DNA of 8,778 bases from Archangium sp. (GTDB lineage Bacteria; Myxococcota; Myxococcia; Myxococcales; Myxococcaceae), in NCBI GenBank assembly GCA_016793525.1, contig JAEUJT010000029.1:1-8778 (forward strand). The letters are read 5' to 3'. A model generated the notes under the pieces. That model ran no database searches and was not told the DNA's origin. It worked only from the letters and a program-made list of their open reading frames with translations. This document shows positions 1-6,148 of this stretch, piece by piece. Within the stretch, counting starts at the first letter, position 1; every line of letters starts with the position of its first letter. The translations under genes and the position numbers were made by a program.

Positions 1-426
1 GCCAACGGCGCGCTCGTCTTCACGGGCCTGTCGGCCGGCGAATGGACGGTCACCGCTTACGACCAACGCCGCATTTTCCGCCCGCTGAAGGTGTCGTTGA
101 CCAAAGACCAGACCGTCACCCTGACCGAAGCGACCGACGGAGCGACGCTCACCGTCGTCTCCACGACCGAAAATATGCCTGGCACGCAGTGGATCCTCGT
201 CTCCGGTAACCACGCCGCACCTCCGCTCGACGCAGACGAGACGCGCAACGCGCGAGACATGCAGTTCCACGCGCTCCAGCCCGGCGCGTGGACGCTCTTC
301 GCGTTTCGCCGCGGCGGCTCGGGCGTCGAGGTCTCTCGGCACCCCGTCACCATCACCGATGCCCCGGCCCAGACCCTCCGCGTCACGCCGGGCCCGTGGA
401 CACCGTGGACCCCGCCTGCCCGCTGA
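1..426 (+). CDS. 3' end of a beta-sandwich (carboxypeptidase-regulatory-like) domain protein, partial
   Basis: The frame is open from the first base and ends at TGA 424-426, so only the last 141 residues are present and the start lies outside the window. The fragment has two similar beta-strand motifs: a G-L-S-A-G-E-W-T-V-T-A-Y segment at residues 9-20 and an A-L-Q-P-G-A-W-T-L-F-A-F segment at residues 91-102. This 'aliphatic-x-x-G-x-W-T' pattern is typical of carboxypeptidase-regulatory-like, Ig-fold or PEGA-like surface domains. The C-terminus is Pro/Trp-rich (T-P-W-T-P-P-A-R). There is no membrane segment in the visible part. Such domains are usually repeated in large secreted or surface proteins, but the catalytic or anchoring part cannot be seen. 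The gap of 57 nt to the kinase leaves it open whether the two are cotranscribed. The coding frame is confident; the domain name is tentative. Confidence 0.7.
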   Translation, partial: ANGALVFTGLSAGEWTVTAYDQRRIFRPLKVSLTKDQTVTLTEATDGATLTVVSTTENMPGTQWILVSGNHAAPPLDADETRNARDMQFHALQPGAWTLFAFRRGGSGVEVSRHPVTITDAPAQTLRVTPGPWTPWTPPAR

Positions 427-483
427 CCGGGTGAACGATCGGCCGGGGCGAGACTGCGATGGCCTGCTACGCTCTCTGCTCTT

Positions 484-2085
484 GTGAAGTGCGGGTCGTG
501 TTCACAGCTCTTCGATGACGGCCTGGCCGCGTGCCCCCACTGCGGCACGCCGGTCGACCCTCCCACCCAAGCGAGCGGCCCCAAGACCTCGCCCTCGCTG
601 CGCAACCTGCCCAAGGTGGAGCCCCGCGAAGAGAAGACGATTCTCCCGGTGCGGGTGCACGACGTGTTGTCGGGCCGCTACCGCCTGGAGAGCAAGCTCG
701 GCGAAGGCGGCATGGGCACGGTGTACGTCGCCCACGACTCCGAGCTCGACCGGCAGGTGGCGGTGAAGCTGCTGGCGTCGAACCTGGTGAATGACCCCGA
801 GGTCGTGCAGCGCTTCGAGCGTGAGGCCCGGCTGATGGCCAAGCTCGACCACCCCAACATCGTGCCGGTGTTCGACGTCGGCACCCACGAGGGCCGCCCG
901 TACATCGTGATGAAGCTGCTCCACGGCGACACGCTGGCCGGCGTGCTGCGCGAAAAGGGCGGCTTCTCGAGCGACCAGACCCTGCGTTTCTTGCGGCAGG
1001 TGGCGGCGGGCCTCGACTACCTGCACCAGCGCGGCTTCATTCACCGCGACATCAAGGCCGGCAACATTCACCTCTCGGCCGATGGCGTGGCCACCATTCT
1101 CGACTTCGGCATTCTCCGCAGCCGCGGCGCGACCGACGGCCTCACCCGCAGCGGCATGGTGATGGGCACGCCCCACTACATGGCCCCGGAGCAGGCGCTG
1201 GGCCTCAAAGACGTCGACCACCGCGTCGACCTGTATGCGCTGGCGGTGGTGCTCTTCGAGTGCCTCACCGGCACCCTGCCCTTCGAGGCCGACTCCGAGC
1301 TGCGGCTGATTCAGATGCAGGCGCACGCGCCGCCGCCCGAGCTCCTCGACCGCGCCCCGTGGATTCCCAAGCCCGTGGCCGGCGTGATGCGCCGCGCGTT
1401 GGCCAAGCGCCCTGAAGACCGGTTCTCTTCGGCCGCCGAGCTGGTGAAGGCGCTCGAGTCGGCGTACCGCGATTCAAAGGGCCACGACGCCGCGCCGAAG
1501 CGGGCCCCCGCAACGCCTGACGCGCCCAACGCAGAGGCTCCGGCGCCGATTCAACTCAGGGCATCGACTGAGGTGCCGCCGGCCGCCAGCCGCAGCCGAC
1601 CGGTGGTGCTGGGGGCCATCGCGCTCCTCATCGGCGCCGCCGGCTGGTGGCTCGGGCGAGGGACGGGTCCAACCGGTCGCACGATGCTGGTGCCCGACGC
1701 CGCGGTGACGACCTCCATCGACGCCGGGCGTGAACGGCTGGTGCTCGCCGCTGACCTCGATGCCGGCCACGATGACCACACTCCTGACGACGCCGGGGTC
1801 GAGGTCGCCGCGGTGCTCGCCCCCGACGCGGGGCGCCGATCGCCGCTCGTCATCGCGCCGCGGAGAAAAGGCCGCCTCAACGTGGTCAGCACCCACGCCG
1901 GAGAGCCCTACTGGGCCACCGTCTCCCTCGACGGCGTCACCAAGGGCCGAACCCCGCTGCTGCTCGATTTGGCGGTGGGCACGTACACGCTGAAGGTCGA
2001 GCGGGCGGGGTTTCGAGCGCAAGAACGTGAAATTCGCATCGCATCGGGTAAGTCGTTGATGGTCCGCATCGACTTGACGCCCTGA
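484..2085 (+). CDS. Membrane Ser/Thr protein kinase with N-terminal zinc ribbon and C-terminal PEGA domain
   Basis: This is a 533-residue eukaryotic-type (Hanks) kinase starting at GTG. A zinc ribbon opens the protein (C3-x2-C6 and C17-x2-C20). The kinase domain spans about 66-325: Gly loop G-E-G-G-M-G 73-78, VAVK lysine K95, helix-C glutamate E114, catalytic loop H-R-D-I-K-A-G-N 187-194 with D189, DFG 207-209 and APE 234-236. All catalytic residues are present, so it should be active; the usual Pro of HRDxKPxN is Ala192. One transmembrane helix lies at about 374-390, followed by an Asp-Ala-Gly-rich linker (about 403-450) and a PEGA domain (about 463-532) that should lie outside the inner membrane. 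No clear Shine-Dalgarno precedes the start, but the zinc ribbon begins at residue 3, which supports it. The next gene starts 5 nt downstream. The natural substrate is unknown; envelope signalling is inferred from topology. Confidence 0.93.
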   Translation: MKCGSCSQLFDDGLAACPHCGTPVDPPTQASGPKTSPSLRNLPKVEPREEKTILPVRVHDVLSGRYRLESKLGEGGMGTVYVAHDSELDRQVAVKLLASNLVNDPEVVQRFEREARLMAKLDHPNIVPVFDVGTHEGRPYIVMKLLHGDTLAGVLREKGGFSSDQTLRFLRQVAAGLDYLHQRGFIHRDIKAGNIHLSADGVATILDFGILRSRGATDGLTRSGMVMGTPHYMAPEQALGLKDVDHRVDLYALAVVLFECLTGTLPFEADSELRLIQMQAHAPPPELLDRAPWIPKPVAGVMRRALAKRPEDRFSSAAELVKALESAYRDSKGHDAAPKRAPATPDAPNAEAPAPIQLRASTEVPPAASRSRPVVLGAIALLIGAAGWWLGRGTGPTGRTMLVPDAAVTTSIDAGRERLVLAADLDAGHDDHTPDDAGVEVAAVLAPDAGRRSPLVIAPRRKGRLNVVSTHAGEPYWATVSLDGVTKGRTPLLLDLAVGTYTLKVERAGFRAQEREIRIASGKSLMVRIDLTP

Positions 2086-2090
2086 CCTGC

Positions 2091-3098
2091 ATGCCCCGAC
2101 CTTCTCCGCTGTTCACGCTCCTGCTGGCGACGGCCCTGGCCTGTGCCCAGCTGGCGCACGCCGCGCCGGTGAAGGCCTCGAAGCTCGACACCGGGCTGCG
2201 GCTGTTCACCCAGGGGGACTTCGAAGGTGCGCTGAAGAACCTCGACGCCGCCTCGATGGAGCAGACCGAGCCGGCGGTGCTCGAGAAGATCCACCTCGTG
2301 CGCGCGCAGTGCTTCGCAGCGCGGCAAGACTTCGCCCACGCCGAAGAGGCCTTCGCCCTGGCGCTCGAGGCCAACCCCGACGCCTCGCTCGACCCGGCCC
2401 GCGTCGACCCGACCCTGGTGCGAATGCTGGAGTCGGTGCGCCGCCGCCTCACCGGCACCCTGGTGGTGAACAGCACGCCGCCTGGAGCCGCGCTGTACCT
2501 CGACACCGCCAGCGCCGGCGTCACGCCACAGACGTTGACCGTGCCCGTGGGCAGACACCGCCTCGAGGCGCGCTGGGGCGAAGGCGCGATGACCTCGACG
2601 GAGGTCTCCGTGCGGCCCCGCCGGGAGATCCGCGTCGAGTGGGTCGAAGGTGCGGCGCCGCCACCGCTGGTTGGCCCTCCGACAACGCCCGCGGGTCGAC
2701 CGCTGCGGCCCTTCGGTGACGTGCGAGGCACGCTGGAGATCCCCGCGGGCGCGACCCCCACCGGCGGGTTGGATGTCGGCGGCGGCTTCGAGCTCTCCTA
2801 CTTTCGCCTCGGGCTGTGGGCGCGCCTGTTCCCCTACTTCGGCATCGCGCCGCGCGGGGCCTTGGTGGTGCCCGTCATCGCCAAGGTGACCGTTTCCATC
2901 GAGCTGTCGCTGCCGCTGTGGTTCCGAAACGCGGGCGTGGGCCTCGGCCTCGGCGGCCTCGCGGGCGCCGAATACGCGCCGCTGCCGTGGCTCGGCTTCT
3001 TCGGCGGCATCGGAGGCCAACACCTGTTCCTCAACCCGAATCGAAACGACAACACCACGTTCATCGCCACCGCGGGTGCGCGGCTGCGGCTGCCGTGA
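2091..3098 (+). CDS. Secreted TPR and PEGA domain protein with Gly/aromatic-rich C-terminal region
   Basis: This 335-residue protein begins with a signal peptide (hydrophobic 7-22, likely signal peptidase I cut after A-H-A at 22-24). Residues about 30-95 look like two TPR-type helical pairs (L-F-T-Q-G-D-F-E-G-A-L and A-R-Q-D-F-A-H-A-E-E-A-F-A-L-A-L). A PEGA-like domain follows at about 120-184 (G-T-L-V-V-N-S-T-P-P-G-A-x-L-Y-L-D...V-P-V-G-R-H-R-L-E-A), then a Pro-rich linker (186-206). The last 120 residues alternate Gly and hydrophobic/aromatic residues like strands of a membrane-associated beta structure. It starts 5 nt after the kinase stop without a visible ribosome site, suggesting translational coupling. 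It shares the PEGA fold with the kinase, so both may act in the same envelope compartment (inference). Binding partner and function are unknown; the beta-barrel idea is a guess from residue pattern. Confidence 0.87.
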   Translation: MPRPSPLFTLLLATALACAQLAHAAPVKASKLDTGLRLFTQGDFEGALKNLDAASMEQTEPAVLEKIHLVRAQCFAARQDFAHAEEAFALALEANPDASLDPARVDPTLVRMLESVRRRLTGTLVVNSTPPGAALYLDTASAGVTPQTLTVPVGRHRLEARWGEGAMTSTEVSVRPRREIRVEWVEGAAPPPLVGPPTTPAGRPLRPFGDVRGTLEIPAGATPTGGLDVGGGFELSYFRLGLWARLFPYFGIAPRGALVVPVIAKVTVSIELSLPLWFRNAGVGLGLGGLAGAEYAPLPWLGFFGGIGGQHLFLNPNRNDNTTFIATAGARLRLP

Positions 3099-3847
3099 AG
3101 GCGCTGTGGTGCGCCGGGCGCCAGCTCTGGGTCGACGACGCACTGGCTGAGCTCGCTGAACCTCGGGTGCACGTCGCGGCCTTCACCGAGGCCCCGCGCG
3201 ACACGCCGCTGCTGTACCTCCGCTGGGTGCGCGGGCTGAAGGGCACCGAGCTCCGCGCACCCATGGGCGACGCCACCGTGCGCCTCGACGGCGACGTGCT
3301 CGAGGTCGATTTCGAAGACGGCATCTTTCGCGCCGAGCTCACGCTGCGGCTGGCCTACGCGGTGATGACCGAGCGGCTCGGCGGCGTGCTGATTCACGCC
3401 AGCGCGGTGGCCTTCGGTGAGCGCGGACTCGTCGCCAGCGGCGTCAGCGGAACGGGAAAATCGACCCTGGCGCGGCACGCGTTGGCGTCGGGCGCGGAGC
3501 TGCTGTCTGACGAAATTGCCCAGCTGTTCCCCGACGGGCGCCTCGCGGGCACGCCGTTTCGCTCTGACACCGAGCAGCCCAGCACGCCGCGCCTGGTGCG
3601 CGCCGCGTACTTCGCCGGCGTGCGCAAGGCCGACACGGAGGCGCTGGAGCCGCTCTCCTCCCTCGACGCGACGCTGCTGGCGCTGTCGCAGTGCTTCGAG
3701 GCGCCGGTGGTGCCCGCCACCCGCGTGGAGTCGCGCCGCCGGCTGATGGCGTTTCTCGGCGCCACCCAGCTGGGCACCATCGCCTGCCGCAACCACCCCG
3801 CCACCGGCGACTTCGTGCGCGCGCTGTTGGGCGGGGAGACGCGGTAA
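3095..3847 (+). CDS. HPr kinase/phosphorylase-like P-loop protein
   Basis: This is a 250-residue protein. I chose GTG 3095 because it overlaps the upstream TGA by 4 nt (GTGA), the classic coupled start. The same frame stays open further upstream, but that part merely shadows the preceding gene. Residues 97-140 are diagnostic: G-V-L-I-H-A-S-A-V-A leads into a Walker A loop G-V-S-G-T-G-K-S-T (116-124), then L-L-S-D-E (136-140), which matches the place of the acidic catalytic motif of HPr kinases. This arrangement is known from HprK-related kinases found with peptide-maturation or exosortase systems rather than from true HprK of Firmicutes; I see no clear HprK signature downstream of the P-loop. 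No signal peptide or membrane segment, so it should be cytosolic. Third gene of the presumed operon with the Ser/Thr kinase. Kinase activity on a small protein or peptide substrate is plausible but unproven; no HPr gene is in view. Confidence 0.85.
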   Translation: MKALWCAGRQLWVDDALAELAEPRVHVAAFTEAPRDTPLLYLRWVRGLKGTELRAPMGDATVRLDGDVLEVDFEDGIFRAELTLRLAYAVMTERLGGVLIHASAVAFGERGLVASGVSGTGKSTLARHALASGAELLSDEIAQLFPDGRLAGTPFRSDTEQPSTPRLVRAAYFAGVRKADTEALEPLSSLDATLLALSQCFEAPVVPATRVESRRRLMAFLGATQLGTIACRNHPATGDFVRALLGGETR

Positions 3848-3882
3848 AAAAAGAGGCCGCTCCGATGTGTTGGAGCGACCTC
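3846..3882 (-). terminator. Rho-independent terminator, minus strand
   Basis: Read on the minus strand, an 11-bp stem GAGGUCGCUCC/GGAGCGGCCUC (arms 3882-3872 and 3863-3853, one G-U pair) closes an 8-nt loop and is followed at once by seven U (3852-3846). Read on the plus strand the stem has an A-C mismatch and no U tract follows, so it is not a good terminator for the kinase operon. No minus-strand protein gene lies upstream of it, so it most likely ends the small RNA. Confidence 0.8.
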
Positions 3883-4025
3883 ACAAAACACTTCAAACTC
3901 GACCACTCCGTGGGCGCCTAACGACTTCTCAGGCGGTCTCACGGAGATGGTTCCTTGGACTTATGTCTTGCAAGGCACCACCTCCTTTCGTCGCCCAGTT
4001 GGGGCTTCCAGCATCATGGCGCAGA
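3846..4025 (-). ncRNA. Candidate minus-strand structured small RNA ending in an intrinsic terminator
   Basis: This gap has no convincing reading frame but is full of hairpins. On the minus strand, in order: a small hairpin GCCC/GGGC (4005-3993); a long hairpin (3985-3943) with outer stem GGAGGUGGU/ACCAUCUCC, inner stems CCUUG/CAAGG and GAC/GUC, and loop AUAA; a hairpin with CUCCGUG/CACGGAG around CGCCU/AGGCG (3946-3906); then an intrinsic terminator (3882-3846). In both the long hairpin and the terminator, one position is a G-U wobble on the minus strand but an A-C mismatch on the plus strand. That asymmetry points to a minus-strand transcript. The 5' end is uncertain (about 4006 or 4025, depending on promoter). 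Family unknown: no tmRNA tag and no SRP-RNA core motif are visible, and the ends do not pair as in 6S RNA. Confidence 0.6.
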
Positions 4026-4040
4026 AACTCCGGCGCGCAA
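4013..4040 (-). promoter_or_regulatory. Possible promoter for the minus-strand small RNA
   Basis: On the minus strand TTGCGC (4040-4035) and CATGAT (4018-4013) are 16 nt apart, a partial match to a sigma70-type -35/-10 pair, placing the start near 4006. An overlapping alternative is a GG-N10-GC element ending in TTGC at 4037, resembling a sigma54 -24/-12 site, which would start the RNA near 4025. Both are weak matches and only one, or neither, may be real. Confidence 0.25.
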
Positions 4041-4099
4041 GGTGGCCCCCTGTAGGTTGACGTGTGGAAGGCAGCGCGCAACTGCGTTAACGGCCAGGT

Positions 4100-5596
4100 A
4101 TGGCGGCCCCGGCGTCAGACGAGCGGCTCGACGGCGCGGAGGCCGAGCGCTTCATCACCGCCTGCGTCGCCATCGCCCGCCAACCGGTGCACGAGGCGCG
4201 GCACACCGAAGCGGCCATACGCGCCCTCGACGTGGCCTACACCGAACGACCCGTCCTCCCCGCCCCCACGCTGGTGCTCGACGCGGCGGTGCTGCTGAGG
4301 GGCCTGCAGCCGGTCGCCTCCCCCCTGCCCGTTCCAAATGCGGTGCGCGAGGTGGTGCGCGGCTACGAAGACCACGTGCTGGCGCGGTTGGGGGCCGAGC
4401 GCCGGTGGACGCGGCTGGTCGAAGCGGTGTTGGCCGCGCCTGTTCAGCTGCGCGCGGCGGCGGTGGGGCTGACCGTGACGCGCTGGCTGACGCGCTGGGG
4501 CGTCACCGGAGGCACCGGCATCAGCCACGTCGTGCTGCGGCGCTTCATCGACCGCCCGGCCGGAGAGGTCATCGACGCGGGCATCGACGCGCTGACCGAG
4601 CCGCTCGTCGTCGAGCGGGTGGTGGCGGGGCTGACCCGGGTGGTGCAGGCCGCGCGGCGCATGCGGGAGCTGCTGGCCGACTCCGACATCTCCATCGTCG
4701 AGAACATCGGCGCGCTGCAGAGCCTCGGAGCCCGCGTGTCCCTGGCGCAGCTGGCCGACGCCGCGCAGGTGGTTGAGTCGGCGCTGCCTACGCGCCTCCG
4801 CACGCCGGTCACCGACGACGGCACTGCTGCGACCTCGCTCGAAGAAGACTCGGCGTACCCGCTGGGTGGCTTCAGCAGCGTCAGCACCATCGGCAGCCTC
4901 GAGAACCTGGTGACGAGCGAGCTCATCTACATGGACGAGGGCGCCGAGCTGCGGCCCGACCTGTTCGACGTGCGCTTCGTGGAGTCAGAGTTGCTCTACT
5001 ACGCGCGCGATGAAGCGGTGGCGGTGCGGCGGCGGCGGGCGCTGGTGCTGGTGTTCGACGGCACGCTGGTGAGCGCGCGGGTGCTCGACGCGGGAGAGCG
5101 TTTTCAGCGGCTGGTGTGGCTGCTCGCAGCGGTGACGGCCCTGGTGCGCAAGCTGTCGGCGTGGCTCGACACCGAGGCGCTGACCTTCGAGCTGGTCTTC
5201 GTGGGCGACACGCCAGAGGTCTCGCTCCGCGAAGAGGCCGGCGTGGTGTCGCTGCTGCTGCGGGAGTACCGCGAGCGCGGCCAGGTCGACGTGCGCACCG
5301 CGGGCGGCGTGGGTGAAGCCGTGTCGGCCGCGCGCCACCGGCACCGCGACCGGGCGCACGTGCTGCTCTTCGCGACCAAAGTGACTGCGGGGCTCGACGG
5401 AGACTCCCGGCCCGACGCCATCATCGACGTCGGCCAGCGAATGCCGCGCGTGCACTGGCTCGACGCACGACCTCCAGACGCACATCAGCCCGAGACGACC
5501 GCCGAGGCGTGGGCGGTGACGACTCGGGCTTTGCTCGACGGGGTGCTGCGCGGCCCGCGACGCGCTGGAATTCCAACGCGCCGCTCGAGGCCGTAA
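4100..5596 (+). CDS. Unknown protein with possible degenerate von Willebrand A-like C-terminal domain
   Basis: This 498-residue protein is not one I recognise. The start is well constrained: an in-frame TAA lies at 4088-4090 and ATG 4100 is the first start after it; the ribosome site is weak. Residues 1-230 are helix-rich and Ala/Arg/Val-rich, 235-265 is a polar Ser/Thr linker, and the rest looks alpha/beta. A stretch at 298-330 (L-L-Y-Y-A-R-D-E then R-R-R-A-L-V-L-V-F-D-G-T) and the later strands F-E-L-V-F-V-G-D (363-370), V-H-V-L-L-F-like A-H-V-L-L-F-A (419-425) and V-H-W-L-D (451-455) recall the VWA fold of ViaA/CoxE-type proteins. The MIDAS motif D-x-S-x-S is not intact: D320-G-T-L-V. No signal peptide or membrane segment; cytosolic. 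No MoxR AAA+ partner is in the window. Coding is firm from length and codon pattern; the fold is a tentative inference. Confidence 0.75.
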   Translation: MAAPASDERLDGAEAERFITACVAIARQPVHEARHTEAAIRALDVAYTERPVLPAPTLVLDAAVLLRGLQPVASPLPVPNAVREVVRGYEDHVLARLGAERRWTRLVEAVLAAPVQLRAAAVGLTVTRWLTRWGVTGGTGISHVVLRRFIDRPAGEVIDAGIDALTEPLVVERVVAGLTRVVQAARRMRELLADSDISIVENIGALQSLGARVSLAQLADAAQVVESALPTRLRTPVTDDGTAATSLEEDSAYPLGGFSSVSTIGSLENLVTSELIYMDEGAELRPDLFDVRFVESELLYYARDEAVAVRRRRALVLVFDGTLVSARVLDAGERFQRLVWLLAAVTALVRKLSAWLDTEALTFELVFVGDTPEVSLREEAGVVSLLLREYRERGQVDVRTAGGVGEAVSAARHRHRDRAHVLLFATKVTAGLDGDSRPDAIIDVGQRMPRVHWLDARPPDAHQPETTAEAWAVTTRALLDGVLRGPRRAGIPTRRSRP

Positions 5597-5621
5597 CCCT
5601 CGGTACAGCCGTAAAAGCGAC

Positions 5622-6053
5622 TTAGCTGTTCGGCTTCGACGTGGGCTGGCCGGCCTGCTTCCACCCGGCGATGCCTTCGCGGAGCACGGCCACGTCGGTG
5701 TAGCCGGCCTGCATGGCCTTCTTCGCCGCGGCGTCAGAGGCCGAGCACTTGGTGTTGGCGCAGTAGAAGACGAGCTTGGTGTCTTTCGCGGCCGGCAGCT
5801 CCTTCGCCGCGTCGAACTGCGACGACGAGGTCAGCAGCACCGCGCCGGGGATGACGCCCTGGGTCGAGCGCGTCTCTTTGCCGTTGGCGTCGACCGGGGT
5901 GGCCTTCTTCTCTTTCGTCCACATCGCGACCTGGGCAATGGAGACCGTCTTCGGCTCCGCCGCGGCTTGGTGCTCCGCGCCGTCGCACGCGAGGGCCAGC
6001 GAGGGAACGGCGAGCGACAACGCGATGGCAGACGACAGCAGCAGCTTCTTCAT
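5622..6053 (-). CDS. Secreted single-domain rhodanese-like protein
   Basis: A 143-residue protein with a clear signal peptide (M-K-K-L-L-L then hydrophobic to A22). One rhodanese domain covers about 37-135: an altered N-terminal motif (V54-D55, then Q65-G-V-I-P-G-A-V), strand K-L-V-F-Y-C98 with the active-site Cys98 in loop C-A-N-T-K-C, and the C-terminal V-L-R-E-G-I-A-G-W signature (123-131). Rhodaneses carry sulfur as a persulfide on this cysteine; the periplasmic substrate is unknown. Cys103 in the same loop could form a disulfide with Cys98. The mature protein would begin with Cys23, so a lipoprotein is possible, but the preceding A-L-A is a poor lipobox. GGAGA at 6065-6061 sits 7 nt before ATG, a good ribosome site. 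It converges with the upstream + strand gene, 25 nt between stops; pdxA lies 95 nt behind it on the same strand. Confidence 0.9.
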   Translation of the reverse strand: MKKLLLSSAIALSLAVPSLALACDGAEHQAAAEPKTVSIAQVAMWTKEKKATPVDANGKETRSTQGVIPGAVLLTSSSQFDAAKELPAAKDTKLVFYCANTKCSASDAAAKKAMQAGYTDVAVLREGIAGWKQAGQPTSKPNS

Positions 6054-6060
6054 GGGGGCT

Positions 6061-6065
6061 TCTCC
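6061..6065 (-). promoter_or_regulatory. Ribosome binding site of the rhodanese gene
   Basis: GGAGA on the minus strand, 7 nt upstream of the ATG at 6053. It is the clearest Shine-Dalgarno in the window; the operon genes rely on coupling or weak sites, and this fixes the rhodanese start. Confidence 0.65.
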
Positions 6066-6148
6066 AAAGAGGGAATGTGAGACGGCGAGCTGAGAATGCA
6101 GAGCGCTCCGGCGGCGCGCAAGTGTATGTCGCCAGGCGCCGGCGGGTT

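Noticed and set aside
2816..3094. Upstream extension of the HprK-like gene
   Set aside because: It would overlap the TPR-PEGA gene by 280 nt and translates to Arg/His-rich shadow sequence; the GTGA overlap at 3095 is a far better start.
1908..3143. Long minus-strand open frame (411 codons) opposite the TPR-PEGA gene
   Set aside because: It is antisense to well-supported genes, has Arg/Gly/Gln-rich composition typical of GC-rich shadow frames, and shows no domain.
3853..3882. The hairpin as terminator of the plus-strand kinase operon
   Set aside because: On the plus strand the stem has an A-C mismatch and no U tract follows; the tract lies on the minus-strand side.
3394..3942. Minus-strand open frame across the small-RNA region and the HprK-like gene
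   Set aside because: Mostly antisense to the P-loop gene; no ribosome site or motif, and its 5' part is the structured RNA with its terminator.
3846..4025. SRP RNA, tmRNA or a standard 6S RNA
   Set aside because: The SRP core motif and a tmRNA tag frame are absent, and the ends do not form the long closing stem of 6S RNA.
4057..4091. TTGACG as a -35 box for the gene at 4100
   Set aside because: No acceptable -10 hexamer occurs 16-19 nt downstream.
6121..6148. GC-rich inverted repeat after pdxA as a terminator
   Set aside because: Only about 4 bp pair and no U tract follows.
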